Shown: one piece after another, positions 44,086 to 52,428 of the stretch
Layout of the letters: every line of letters begins with the position of its first letter
How positions within the stretch are numbered: the first letter of the stretch is position 1
NCBI RefSeq assembly: GCF_014256275.1
Contig: NZ_JACCFE010000002.1
Location: 5,250,001-5,314,000, forward strand
Length of the DNA: 64,000 bases
From: Rhodococcus sp. 4CII
GTDB taxonomy: Bacteria; Actinomycetota; Actinomycetes; Mycobacteriales; Mycobacteriaceae
Direction: 5' to 3'
Program-made: the position numbers and the translations under genes
The notes under the pieces: model-generated
What the model was told of the DNA's origin: nothing
What the model saw: the letters and a program-made list of their open reading frames with translations, nothing else
Databases searched by the model: none

Positions 44086-44125
44086 GTGAGTACTTGTCAA
44101 CCGCCCGCGGTTGGCAAGTACTCAC
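44086..44125. terminator. 40-bp palindrome after the symporter operon, family A copy 2
   Basis: GTGAGTACTTGTCAACCGC, a CC spacer and GCGGTTGGCAAGTACTCAC form a 19-bp stem with one mismatch. It follows the symporter stop by 12 bases and precedes the toxin-like gene by 18 bases, so it could end the first transcript. The left arm is shared with the element at 17057. Confidence 0.75.
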
Positions 44126-44143
44126 GGGCCGTAGTCTGCAGGG

Positions 44144-44575
44144 ATGGCGAAACTCACGGTCAAGACCGATGTTCCTCTCAGCCCTCAGGAAACCTGGGAC
44201 AAGGCCTCGAATCTGCAGGACTTCGACAAGTGGTTCGTCGTCCACGACGGCTGGCGCGGTGAGCTCCCCGAGACCCTCACGGCGGGTACCGAAATCAGTT
44301 CCGTCGTCACGGTCAAGGGGCTTCGCAACCGCGTGAAATGGACGATCAAGGAGTACGACGCCCCGAACCGCATCGTGCTGAAGGGCGACGGCAAGGGTGG
44401 CGTGAAGCTCGGACTGGTGCTCGACGTCAAGGCGAAGGGCGTTGCCTCCGAGGTGGCGTTCACCATCGAACTCGGTGGCGCGCCCCTCTTCGGGCCCATC
44501 GGCTCGGGCGTCGCGAAGGCGCTCAAGGGCGATATCGAGAAGTCGCTGCAGACGTTCGTCGAGCTGTACGCCTGA
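44144..44575 (+). CDS. SRPBCC-family toxin homologue (Rv0910-like)
   Basis: The 143-aa protein has the SRPBCC fold throughout: LTVKTDVPLSPQETWDKASN, then VVTVKGLRNRVKWTI, LKGDGKGGVKLGLVLDV and GGAPLFGPIGSGVAKALKGD. Length and segments match Rv0910 of M. tuberculosis (144 aa), the reported toxin partner of Rv0909. Here the antitoxin-like gene is at 34475, and a symporter operon with its regulators lies between. Without the paired layout it may be a free-standing lipid- or ligand-binding protein. It is convergent with the solute-binding gene and abuts it exactly. Confidence 0.85.
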   Translation: MAKLTVKTDVPLSPQETWDKASNLQDFDKWFVVHDGWRGELPETLTAGTEISSVVTVKGLRNRVKWTIKEYDAPNRIVLKGDGKGGVKLGLVLDVKAKGVASEVAFTIELGGAPLFGPIGSGVAKALKGDIEKSLQTFVELYA

Positions 44576-45490
44576 TCAATCGAGGACGTGCGCGCCGCCG
44601 GTGTCGGTGATCCACTCGGCGGCAAGCGCGTCCAGCGTCCCGTCGGCGTAGAGGGAGTCGACGGCGGCCGAGACGCACGCGGTGAGCGGGCTGTTCTTCT
44701 CCAGCACGAGGCCGAAGAATTCGGTGACGGCGTTGGGGCGCGGGAATTGGCCGACGAGGACGCTGTCCTTCACCTCGTTGGCGGTGATCTGAAATCCGGT
44801 CGGGATGTCCACCACCAACGCGTCGATGGCGCCGGCGGCCAGGGCGGCCTTGGCGTCGTCGGTGGTGGTGAAACTGACCGGCGCCTGGCGGGGCTGCACG
44901 GTCTGGGTGATGGCGTCGAAACTCGTGGAACCCACCTGCGCCCCGAGACGGAACGGCGCGAGGTCGGCGAGCGACTTGGCCCGCGCGGCGGGAGAATTTT
45001 TCAGCGCCAGCACCGACTGCGTGACGGCGTAGTACGGCGAACTGAAGTCGACCGTCTCGCGGCGGGTGTCGACGATCGTGAACTGGTCGATGGCGAAATC
45101 GAAATCCTTCGCGCCTGCGGCCAGCGCATCGTTGAACGCGACCGTCTCGAACTGCACCTGATCCGGACCGTATCCGAGCTTCTCGACCACCTCGCGGGCC
45201 ACGGCGCCCTCGTAGCCTTTGCCGTTGGACGGGTCGCCGTCGGCGAACCACGGTTGGTACGACGGACTGTCGGTGGCGATGGTGAATACGCCGTCCCGGG
45301 CGGTGACGCCGCTGCCCGGGGCGCAGTCGCCGACCGCGCGGGTGGACGGAAGTTTGGTGAACGCTTCGGGAATCGTCGACGCGTCGGCCTGGGTTTCGAC
45401 GTCCGACGCCGAGTCGGTGGTGCAGGATCCGGCGAGCAGCGTCAGTGCGGCGGATAGGGCGGCGAGAGCTGTCCTTCGTCGGCGGGGCAC
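44576..45490 (-). CDS. Amino acid ABC transporter substrate-binding lipoprotein (GluB-like), orphan
   Basis: The 304-aa protein starts at GTG 45490. It has a basic start, a hydrophobic stretch and lipobox LAGSC, so it is anchored outside the membrane. The SBP_bac_3 domain shows FTIATDSPSYQPWFADGDPS, GYEGAVAREVVEKLGY, DFDFAIDQFTIVDTRRE and VDFSSPYYAV, all typical of glutamate/polar amino acid binders. The ATPase and permeases that normally accompany it are not adjacent. It may serve a transporter encoded elsewhere, or act as a sensor. Confidence 0.87.
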   Translation of the reverse strand: MPRRRRTALAALSAALTLLAGSCTTDSASDVETQADASTIPEAFTKLPSTRAVGDCAPGSGVTARDGVFTIATDSPSYQPWFADGDPSNGKGYEGAVAREVVEKLGYGPDQVQFETVAFNDALAAGAKDFDFAIDQFTIVDTRRETVDFSSPYYAVTQSVLALKNSPAARAKSLADLAPFRLGAQVGSTSFDAITQTVQPRQAPVSFTTTDDAKAALAAGAIDALVVDIPTGFQITANEVKDSVLVGQFPRPNAVTEFFGLVLEKNSPLTACVSAAVDSLYADGTLDALAAEWITDTGGAHVLD

Positions 45491-45578
45491 CCCGTCATCT
45501 TGCCTGCCGGGGTGCGATACGGCCACCGAAGCGGCCGCGCGGCGCACAATATGTATGTATTGGCGGAGGGAGGTTCGC

Positions 45579-47858
45579 GTGCCGGCTGCGGGTGCTCGTC
45601 AGGTGACGATCGACGGACATCGCCTGTCCCTGACCAATCTCGGCAAGGTCCTCTACCCGGAGTCGGGTACGACGAAGGGCGAGGTGATCGACTATTACAC
45701 GCGCATCGCGGCCGCCATGCTCCCGCACGTCGTCGACCGTCCGGCCACCCGTAAACGCTGGCCCAACGGGGTGGACAGTGAACCGTTCTTCGAGAAGAAC
45801 CTCGCAGCGTCCGCGCCGGCCTGGCTGGAGCGGCGCGCACTCGAACACTCCGATCGGTCCGTGCACTATCCGCTCCTGAACTCCGTCGCGGCTCTCGCCT
45901 GGGCGGGGCAGCAGGCGGCCCTCGAACTGCACGTGCCGCAGTGGCGGTTCGACCACGCGCACCGGGGACCGGCCACCCGCATCGTCTTCGACCTGGACCC
46001 CGGCCCGGGTGTCGGATTGGCCGAATGCGCGGAGGTGGCCCGCGCGGTGCGGGACCTCGTCGCGAACCTCGGCTGGACGGCGTACCCGGTCACCAGCGGC
46101 AGCAAGGGCCTTCACCTGTACGTGCCGCTCGACCGGAAGCTGGCCGGCTCCGGCGCGTCGACCATCGCGAAACAGGTGGCGACCGGACTGGAGAAGCTGC
46201 GGCCCGAACTCGTCACCGCCACCATGGCGAAGTCGGTGCGCGCGGGCAAGGTCTTCGTCGACTGGAGCCAGAACAATCCGTCCAAGACCACCATCGCCCC
46301 GTACTCGCTGCGGGGGCGGGCCCAGCCGTATGTCGCGGCACCGCGCAGTTGGGACGAACTCGACGATCCCGACCTGCGTCAGTTGCGGTTCGAGGAAGTG
46401 CTCGAACGGTGGGAGTCGGACGGCGATCTCCTCGCCGGGCTGGATCCGCCTATCGAGAACGACCCGGCCCTCGCCGAGTACCGGCGCAAGCGCGATCCGG
46501 GGCGGACGCCCGAGCCGATGCCGGACGCGGTGCGGCCGGGGGAGGGCAACAGTTTCGTCATCCAGGAACATCACGCTCGGCGCCTCCACTACGACCTGCG
46601 TCTCGAACGCGACGGGGTGCTCGCGTCGTGGGCGGTGCCGAAGAACGTGCCGACGACGACGGGGGAGAACCGGCTGGCCGTGCACACCGAGGACCACCCG
46701 CTGGAGTATCTGACTTTCTCGGGATCCATCCCCAAGGGCGAGTACGGCGGCGGCGAGATGACCATCTGGGACACGGGCACGTACGACACCGAGAAGTGGC
46801 GGGACGACGAGGTGATCGTCCGGTTGCACGGCGAGCACGTGGACGGCCGGTTCGCGTTGATCCGCACCAAGGGCGATCAGTGGCTGATGCACCTGATGAA
46901 GGACCAGACCCCCGCCGGGTCGGGGTCGCCGGAGTTGCCGCGCGGACTGTCGCCGATGCTGGCGAGTCCCGGCACTCTCGACGGTCTGGATGCCGACGAA
47001 TGGGCGTTCGAGGGCAAATGGGACGGCATCAGGGTGATCGCCGAGATCGGTGGCGGGCAGCTGAAGCTGACGAGCCGGGCAGGCAACGACAAAACCGGTG
47101 ACTACGCGCAATTGGGTTGGCTCGCCGAGTCTCTCGGGGACCACGAGGTGGTTCTGGACGGCGAGGTGGTCGCGTTCGACGAGCGCGGTGTCCCCAACTT
47201 CGGTCTGCTGCAGCAGGGCAACGAACCGCATTTCCTCGCGTTCGACGTGCTGTACCTCGACGGGGTCTCGTTGCTGCGCAAGAAATACACCGACCGGCGA
47301 CGCGTCCTCGAGGCGCTCGCCGCCAAGGTGGACGACCTGGTGGTTCCCCCGCAACTGGATGGGTCCGCGCAGGAAGCGCTGGACGAGAGCCGCCGCCGTG
47401 GGTGGGAGGGCGTGGTGGCCAAGCGCCGCGAATCCGTGTACCTGCCGGGCAAGCGCGGGTCGAGCTGGATCAAGGTGAAGAACTGGCGTACACAGGAAGC
47501 CGTGATCGGCGGGTGGCGCCGCGGTCAGGGCGGGCGGTCGAGCGGAATCGGATCGGTGCTTCTCGGTGTCCCCGAGGACGGCGGATTGCACTACATCGGA
47601 CGGGTCGGAACCGGCTTCACCGAACGGGATCTGCAGGAACTCGCGTCCACCCTGGGCCCGCTCGAAACCGACACCACCCCCTTTGTCGACGACCTTCCGA
47701 CCGCCGACCGTAAGGGTGCCGTGTGGGTCACTCCCACGCTGGTGGCGGAGGTGCGGTTCATGGAATGGACCGGTTCGAGGAGACTGCGGCACCCCAGTTG
47801 GCGCGGGCTCAGGGACGACAAGACACCCGAAGAAGTCGAGGTGGAGCAACCGTCATGA
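45579..47858 (+). CDS. ligD: ATP-dependent DNA ligase LigD (polymerase, phosphoesterase and ligase domains)
   Basis: The GTG at 45579 is preceded by ribosome site GGAGGGAGG, which decides the start; an ATG at 45555 is also in frame. The 759-aa product has the domain order of mycobacterial LigD. It begins with a primase-polymerase domain (metal aspartates in IVFDLDPGPG, D138 and D140). Next is a 3'-phosphoesterase (HHARRLHYDLRLE near residue 330), and last a ligase with the adenylation lysine in EGKWDGIR (K480). It repairs double-strand breaks by non-homologous end joining, together with Ku. No ku gene is in the window. It couples by ATGA to the next gene. Confidence 0.95.
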   Translation: MPAAGARQVTIDGHRLSLTNLGKVLYPESGTTKGEVIDYYTRIAAAMLPHVVDRPATRKRWPNGVDSEPFFEKNLAASAPAWLERRALEHSDRSVHYPLLNSVAALAWAGQQAALELHVPQWRFDHAHRGPATRIVFDLDPGPGVGLAECAEVARAVRDLVANLGWTAYPVTSGSKGLHLYVPLDRKLAGSGASTIAKQVATGLEKLRPELVTATMAKSVRAGKVFVDWSQNNPSKTTIAPYSLRGRAQPYVAAPRSWDELDDPDLRQLRFEEVLERWESDGDLLAGLDPPIENDPALAEYRRKRDPGRTPEPMPDAVRPGEGNSFVIQEHHARRLHYDLRLERDGVLASWAVPKNVPTTTGENRLAVHTEDHPLEYLTFSGSIPKGEYGGGEMTIWDTGTYDTEKWRDDEVIVRLHGEHVDGRFALIRTKGDQWLMHLMKDQTPAGSGSPELPRGLSPMLASPGTLDGLDADEWAFEGKWDGIRVIAEIGGGQLKLTSRAGNDKTGDYAQLGWLAESLGDHEVVLDGEVVAFDERGVPNFGLLQQGNEPHFLAFDVLYLDGVSLLRKKYTDRRRVLEALAAKVDDLVVPPQLDGSAQEALDESRRRGWEGVVAKRRESVYLPGKRGSSWIKVKNWRTQEAVIGGWRRGQGGRSSGIGSVLLGVPEDGGLHYIGRVGTGFTERDLQELASTLGPLETDTTPFVDDLPTADRKGAVWVTPTLVAEVRFMEWTGSRRLRHPSWRGLRDDKTPEEVEVEQPS

Positions 47859-48448
47859 CCGGTATCCGATTTCAATCGACCCCGGAGAACGAGATTCCCG
47901 TCCCCGTGCGGGTCGATGCCGTGCTGGCCCGCACCGAATCGCTCGTGCTGTGGCTGACCGACGTCCACGTGTACAGCTGCGGGGTCGAGTTCACGATTCA
48001 GGCGCGCAGACCGGAGTCGACGGTGCTGCTGGACATGTTCGGCTTCGGCAAACCCGGTTCCCCGCAGAGCAGTGGGCCGTTTCTTTTCGGCGTGGAGTAC
48101 GCGGACGGCAGCGTGTTCACCAACCTTCCGGGTGCCCGGATGACCGACGGGCTGCACGGCGGAGCGGGCCGCGGTGGGCCCCTCACCGGCTACAAGACGT
48201 ATTTCTTGCAGCCGCTCCCTCCTCCGAAACGGTGGTCGATGATCACGGCGTGGCCGTATTTCGGGGTGCCGGAGTCTCGGATGGATTTCGATTCCGCCGT
48301 GTTCGCGGACGCAGCCGAGCGGGTGGAGACACTGTGGCCGGAACCGGCGCACGCCCTCGTCGAGGCGCCGGACGGTGCGCAGCAGCCGCCGCTGGCATTA
48401 CCGCCAGGCGGCTGGTTCGAATGGGCCCACCGACGCGGTGTCGAATGA
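47855..48448 (+). CDS. Conserved hypothetical protein downstream of ligD
   Basis: The 197-aa soluble protein starts at ATG 47855, overlapping the ligD stop by ATGA. It has no signal peptide or membrane helix. Visible segments are VLARTESLVLWLTDVHVYSCGVEF, FLFGVEYADGSVFTN and SMITAWPYFGVPESRMDFD, which read as beta-strands of a compact domain. I do not recognise a named family. Coupling to ligD may hint at a DNA-repair role, but nothing in the sequence shows one. Confidence 0.7.
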   Translation: MTGIRFQSTPENEIPVPVRVDAVLARTESLVLWLTDVHVYSCGVEFTIQARRPESTVLLDMFGFGKPGSPQSSGPFLFGVEYADGSVFTNLPGARMTDGLHGGAGRGGPLTGYKTYFLQPLPPPKRWSMITAWPYFGVPESRMDFDSAVFADAAERVETLWPEPAHALVEAPDGAQQPPLALPPGGWFEWAHRRGVE

Positions 48449-48664
48449 GCCGGGCGGGTGGGGTGTCGGGACGTGCAGGGTCGGGGGCGTGAAGATCTTC
48501 ATGGGGGCGGGCGTCGCCTGCGGGGCCTGATGTTTTTCGGAGACTCCGACGTCGGAACTCGGCGGCGCCGTGCCCGCGGCGACGGCGATCCCGGCCGCAC
48601 CGACGACGGAGATGGCGAACGCAGCGCCGGCACCGATCGCGATGCGGGTCTTGGTGTGCGACAT
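48398..48664 (-). CDS. Small secreted protein
   Basis: The 88-aa protein starts at ATG 48664. Its N-terminus is a signal peptide (KTRIAIGAGAAFAISVVGAA, cleavage near AVAAGTA). The mature part is about 55 residues, rich in proline and threonine, with no motif I recognise. Its last 51 bases overlap the convergent gene that ends at 48448. A longer start at 48712 would bury the signal peptide. Confidence 0.6.
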   Translation of the reverse strand: MSHTKTRIAIGAGAAFAISVVGAAGIAVAAGTAPPSSDVGVSEKHQAPQATPAPMKIFTPPTLHVPTPHPPGSFDTASVGPFEPAAWR

Positions 48665-48807
48665 GACGTGATCTACCTTCGGTGGGTTCGGTCGATCCGG
48701 CTGGGCTGACAAGACAACCTTGCGCCGGATACAGCCCCTTCGACAGGCACCCCAGGGTGCGCATCACCCACCCCGCCGAAGGTCGAGGGCAAACCTGCAC
48801 AGAATCT

Positions 48808-49062
48808 TCACAGGCTCCGACCAGGATCCGCACGTGCGCCCGATACGGTCGGGGAATGAGCCAGAAGGAAGTGCTCGCCGTCGACGACGAGGGGGTTGAT
48901 GCCGCGGCGTTCGTCTTCGTCCAAGCACAGGTCGTAGAAGTCGGTGACAGCCATGACCTGTGCGTACTGCGTGCGCGCGAGCACGGCCTAGTGCGCACGC
49001 AGGTCTTCGAGCGCGACGATACCCGGTGGTGTCGCGTCTAACCGGCTCTGCATCAACATCAT
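48808..49062 (-). pseudogene. Interrupted small ORF of unknown family
   Basis: The frame from ATG 49062 reads MLMQSRLDATPPGIVALEDL, meets a TAG at 48988-48990 and continues as VLARTQYAQVMAVTDFYDLC, then DERRGINPLVVDGEHFLLAH, to a stop at 48808. Both halves look like real protein, with conserved-looking hydrophobic spacing. A GTG at 48984 could start a 58-aa version. The rest of 48665-49179 holds no other gene, only the promoter of the secreted protein and upstream sequence of the next gene. Confidence 0.35.
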
Positions 49063-49179
49063 TCGCCCCCCCAGATCATTCAGCCCCCGCTGAATGTTCT
49101 CCGATCCTACCGCGACCCACCGACAAGAAAACGGCTCACTCGTCCGGCCGGTTCTCTGTGCTGGTGATGAGGCGACCGC

Positions 49180-49575
49180 ATGACCGCGGTCCGCTTTTCC
49201 GCGATCCTGTCGGAGGGGATGCGAATCCTGCGTGAGATCGAAATCCATCAACTGAAAATGGACTACCACCTCGCGGGGATGGAAAACGCCCACCGGAGTG
49301 CTGTCCAGCGGCTACTGATTGCCATCGCCCTGATCTGTCCGGCGCTCGGCCGCGCATACGGCTGGAATTGGTATCTGGCGTCGATCCCCTTCGTCCTCGG
49401 CTCGCTCGGGCCCGGGTTTGTACTTCTCATGTACAGGAAGGAATGGCGAAGGGCGTATGCCGCATTCGAGGCACTCGAGGTGACGGGAGCGTTGACACCG
49501 TTCCTCGATGCCGTCGAGGACGACAGGAGGCACGGCAGGAAAACCCGATGGTGGCGACGGGTGCGGTTGCCCTGA
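49180..49575 (+). CDS. Two-TM membrane protein of unknown function
   Basis: The 131-aa protein has an amphipathic N-terminal helix (ILSEGMRILREIEIHQLKMD) followed by two membrane segments, LLIAIALICPALGRAYGW and WYLASIPFVLGSLGPGFVLL. A charged C-terminus follows (about 45 residues). No family is recognised. It is the last chromosomal gene before the integrated element. Confidence 0.6.
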   Translation: MTAVRFSAILSEGMRILREIEIHQLKMDYHLAGMENAHRSAVQRLLIAIALICPALGRAYGWNWYLASIPFVLGSLGPGFVLLMYRKEWRRAYAAFEALEVTGALTPFLDAVEDDRRHGRKTRWWRRVRLP

Positions 49576-49591
49576 AGTCGGTCTTCCTACG

Positions 49592-49696
49592 CTAGAAAGG
49601 ATTCCACCAGTTGATGAACGCGATGTAAAGATTGGTCGGGAAGAAGAACTCCCAGTCCAGTCCCAAGTGTGGCAGGTCAGGCAATATGCCGATCAT
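49592..49696 (-). CDS. Possible 34-aa small protein
   Basis: The frame from ATG 49696 encodes MIGILPDLPHLGLDWEFFFP, an aromatic-rich hydrophobic stretch, and ends INWWNPF. It looks more like protein than the surrounding sequence, but the ribosome site is weak and the size is small. It lies just left of the element. Between it and the integrase gene (49697-49956) is the left attachment site and the integrase promoter region, which is AT-richer. Confidence 0.3.
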   Translation of the reverse strand: MIGILPDLPHLGLDWEFFFPTNLYIAFINWWNPF

Positions 49697-49790
49697 GGTT
49701 GTGGTCCCATCCCTCGGGTCGTCCCGACCTGACTGGCGTATCGCCCGCGACGTAACCCGCGTTACCGTGCGAAGGACGAACCGCGGCCCC

Positions 49791-49817
49791 GAGTGCCCTC
49801 GGCAGGATTCGAACCTG
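49791..49817. repeat. attL: 27-bp direct repeat of the tRNA-Arg 3' end
   Basis: The 27 bases starting GAGTGCCCTCGGCAGGATTC are identical to 60284-60310, which is the 3' end of the tRNA-Arg gene plus three flanking bases. The match stops at both sides. Here the sequence is only a fragment of a tRNA, left by site-specific integration. The distance between copies is 10,493 bp. Confidence 0.93.
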
Positions 49818-49956
49818 ACATATGCTGTTCGCCGATCTAGCCTGTGACCTGGTATTTGTACCTTTTCACCTGCTAGAATAGGTAATCTACCTTGTGTCAT
49901 GAATTGACGCAACGAGACACGAATGACCACTGAGATTACGCGAGGATTGCACGACA

Positions 49957-51105
49957 ATGCCAGCAAGGCCGGGGATGCGCTCATGGGGGCGAATCAGGCA
50001 ACTTCAGTCAGGTCGGTACCAGGCCGCTTACGTGGGGCCTGACGGGATTGTCCACAAAGCGCGGACTACATACATTGCCAAGATGGACGCCGAGGGATGG
50101 CTTTCCGGTGAGCGCCGCAAGATTGAGCTGGACGCGTGGACACCGCCCGGTGAGAGGAAGGCGGAAGGCCTGACTCTCAGTCACTATGCCGAAACGTGGT
50201 ACGCCGAGACGAACGGCAGGCATAAGCCGCGCACACGAGACTTAAACCGCGGCTACTTGGATCGCGTGATCCTGCCCAGTTTGGGCGTGGTTCCCATCGA
50301 CAAGCTAACGGTGCAGATGATCCGGGCGTGGTACGCCGGTCTCGATGCGTTCCCGACGCGTAACTCGAACGCATATAGCCTGCTGAGAACGATTCTGAAC
50401 CAAGCGCTTGACGACGAGTTGATCCAAGCCAACCCGTGCCGCGTGAAGCGCGCCGCTGTGAAGCATCGTGTTGTGGAGCCAATTGCTCTGAGAGCTTCTG
50501 AGCTGCAAACTTTGGCGCGTGAGATGAAGGTTGAACGCTGGAGGGCTCTAGTTCTCGTCGGAGGATTCTCGGGGCTCCGCTGGGGTGAGTTGGCGGCGCT
50601 GAGGTGCTCCGACTTTTCACTCACAGATGATGACTGCTCCGTGACTGTGGCGCGGGCGGCAGTTCGGAGAAAGGGGAGTTTCGAGATCAGCCGACCGAAG
50701 TCGAAAGCGGCGCTACGAACGGTGCCATTGCCGTCCGGCCTGCGCCCGATTATCGAAGAACATCTCGCGACGTTTGCGCAGTCCGGTCGCGACGGCCTGG
50801 CCTTCCCTTCGGTGACAGACGCTGTCCCGCATGAGAACACGGTGAGACCACACTACAAACGAGCGGCTGCGAATATCGGTCACCCAAATCTGCGCTTTCA
50901 TGATCTACGCCACTCGGCGGCAACCCTGTTTGCGCAGGCTGGTGCGACGTTGGCCGATCACATGACGCTGATGGGGCACACAAGCCCCGCTATGAGTGCG
51001 CGGTATACACACTCGACAGCCGCACGAAATAGAGCGCTGGTAGAGGGCCTATGGACAACCGGGACGGCCGACGACGAAGACGAAAAGGCCCCCGTCGATA
51101 GCTGA
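49957..51105 (+). CDS. Tyrosine recombinase (phage-type integrase)
   Basis: The 382-aa protein has an N-terminal AP2-like arm-binding region (RIRQLQSGRYQAAYVGPDG), then a SAM-like core-binding domain (about residues 75-165). The catalytic domain has all five key residues: R208 in SGLRWGE, H315 and R318 in HDLRHS, H341 in MGHTS and the nucleophile Y350 in ARYTHS. It would insert and excise the element at the tRNA-Arg site. It is 140 bases from attL, the usual place. Its stop codon lies inside the stem-loop of a terminator for the opposite operon. Confidence 0.95.
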   Translation: MPARPGMRSWGRIRQLQSGRYQAAYVGPDGIVHKARTTYIAKMDAEGWLSGERRKIELDAWTPPGERKAEGLTLSHYAETWYAETNGRHKPRTRDLNRGYLDRVILPSLGVVPIDKLTVQMIRAWYAGLDAFPTRNSNAYSLLRTILNQALDDELIQANPCRVKRAAVKHRVVEPIALRASELQTLAREMKVERWRALVLVGGFSGLRWGELAALRCSDFSLTDDDCSVTVARAAVRRKGSFEISRPKSKAALRTVPLPSGLRPIIEEHLATFAQSGRDGLAFPSVTDAVPHENTVRPHYKRAAANIGHPNLRFHDLRHSAATLFAQAGATLADHMTLMGHTSPAMSARYTHSTAARNRALVEGLWTTGTADDEDEKAPVDS

Positions 51106-51112
51106 CGGGGGC
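51088..51112 (-). terminator. Intrinsic terminator of the leftward operon
   Basis: On the minus strand GCCCCCGTC and GACGGGGGC form a perfect 9-bp stem with a 7-base loop, followed by TTTT. It lies 12 bases after the stop of the scaffold-like gene and overlaps the end of the integrase gene. Confidence 0.85.
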
Positions 51113-51124
51113 GGTTCGGGGGTT

Positions 51125-51655
51125 CTAGCTGGGAGGTCGCAGGGCGTCTCGCCACGAATGGCTAGCACCACCACCGCTGAATCCGGTATGCGACTGACCA
51201 AAGTTTCTGTAGGCCGGTCGGGGCCGAATGGTTGCGTTCGCGGACAACCCCGGCCGCGCCGCGAGAAGTTCAGCGACTTTCTCAGCAACGGTTTCGGCGG
51301 AGATCTCCCCGTTTTCGTCCAGGAGGTTCGCAACAGTTACGCCCGCAATGGTGAACAAATCGCCAGGCTGTGCGAGTTCGGACGCCATCCGTTCAACATC
51401 AGCACGCTGGTAAGCCTCTACCTTAGCCGTGAGCGCGTCGCGTTCAGCTTCGGTGTCGCGGAGCTGGCGACGGTAGCGGGCAGCTTCGGCGTTGCCGCCA
51501 ATTTTGCCGGCCGAATCGTCGGCGTTCCCGGTGGGGGATTCTGAGCCGGTTTCCGTTGCGGGGGTGCCCGGAGTGCCGACGTTCGGTTCTGCGCTGTTCG
51601 GGAGTGCGTCAGCGGGGTCGGAATCGGTTGTTGCGGTCGTGTTCGGTGTGGTCAT
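51125..51655 (-). CDS. Scaffold-like protein of the element
   Basis: The 176-aa protein has a disordered Thr/Pro/Asp-rich first 45 residues, then a coiled coil (AARYRRQLRDTEAERDALTA KVEAYQRADVERMA). A small folded segment follows (PGDLFTIAGVTVANLLDENG, VAEKVAELLAARPGL), then a glycine-rich tail. This is the layout of head scaffolding proteins that guide HK97-type capsid assembly. In phages it usually sits just before the capsid gene; here it is in the opposite operon. It is the last gene of the leftward operon. An alternative is a general DNA-packaging accessory protein. Confidence 0.5.
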   Translation of the reverse strand: MTTPNTTATTDSDPADALPNSAEPNVGTPGTPATETGSESPTGNADDSAGKIGGNAEAARYRRQLRDTEAERDALTAKVEAYQRADVERMASELAQPGDLFTIAGVTVANLLDENGEISAETVAEKVAELLAARPGLSANATIRPRPAYRNFGQSHTGFSGGGASHSWRDALRPPS

Positions 51656-51671
51656 TGGTTGCTCTCGGTTT

Positions 51672-52019
51672 CTAGGAGGCGGCCGGGTCGGTGGGGGTTT
51701 GGCCAGTGAGGACGGACCAGCTGAGGTTGCGCAACGTTGCGGACACGTAGGTCACGACGGTCTGCAACGTTGCGCGGTAGCGCGGGTCTGACTGGGGAAG
51801 ATCGGGCGGAAGGACCAGGCCGAGGTGCCTGAGCAACGCCAGTTCATCGAGCGTTGCGGGCCGGATGCGATTGCGTGCAACGTAGTCGGCGTGTTGCGTG
51901 GCATCGAGCCTGTCGCGCATCTCGTCGGGCACAACGGCGAAGGTCAGCCAGCCTCGAGGATCATCCGCGCCGAGCCAACCGCTCACGCCGGGGATGATGT
52001 GTTCGGTTGCGGTTGCCAT
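51672..52019 (-). CDS. Unknown protein of the element (115 aa)
   Basis: The 115-aa soluble protein starts with ATATEHIIPGVSGWLGADD and has a helical second half (ATLDELALLRHLGLVLPPDL, TVVTYVSATLRNLSW). No family is recognised. It is two bases from the gene upstream and 16 bases from the scaffold-like gene downstream, so it is in one operon with both. Confidence 0.7.
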   Translation of the reverse strand: MATATEHIIPGVSGWLGADDPRGWLTFAVVPDEMRDRLDATQHADYVARNRIRPATLDELALLRHLGLVLPPDLPQSDPRYRATLQTVVTYVSATLRNLSWSVLTGQTPTDPAAS

Positions 52020-52021
52020 GC

Positions 52022-52300
52022 TCAGCCCCGCCCCGATGCTTCGATTGCTCGCGCGCGGGTGTCAGCGACCACTTTGGCGTATGTCCCGGTGTGGACGAGG
52101 ACCGCCGCGAGCAGCCCCAAAGCCTCGGCGAACAGCCCGGTGGCGGTCGTCTGCTGGGCTGACGCAAGGGACCTGAAATCATCGGCTCGGTCCTCAACGT
52201 GTGCTTCGAGCAGAGCTAGGACCTCAAGTCGAGCGATAAGTTCCCTCTCGCGGGTCAGGATTGCCGCCTGGTCGTCGTTTGGTTCGGTGGGGTCGGTCAT
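52022..52300 (-). CDS. Unknown helical protein of the element (92 aa)
   Basis: The 92-aa protein is almost wholly helical: TRERELIARLEVLALLEAHV, then FRSLASAQQTTATGLFAEAL with a hydrophobic run GLLAAVLVHTGTYAKVV. A ribosome site AGGAG is ten bases before the ATG. The function is unknown. The 128-base gap upstream of it holds no gene. Confidence 0.65.
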   Translation of the reverse strand: MTDPTEPNDDQAAILTRERELIARLEVLALLEAHVEDRADDFRSLASAQQTTATGLFAEALGLLAAVLVHTGTYAKVVADTRARAIEASGRG

Positions 52301-52428
52301 TTCGTGAAAACTCCTGTAGCTCAGTTTGGGGGGATTGATGTGATTCGTTGGCCCCGACAGTCCGGGGATGGGGCAAACGGCCGCGCCAGCTCCCGTACGG
52401 ACCCTCTAAATCCGCCATGATGTGGCGG

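Noticed and set aside
49791..49817. A second tRNA gene at the left end of the element.
   Set aside because: Only the 3' 24 bases of tRNA-Arg are present; the anticodon and D-arms are missing.
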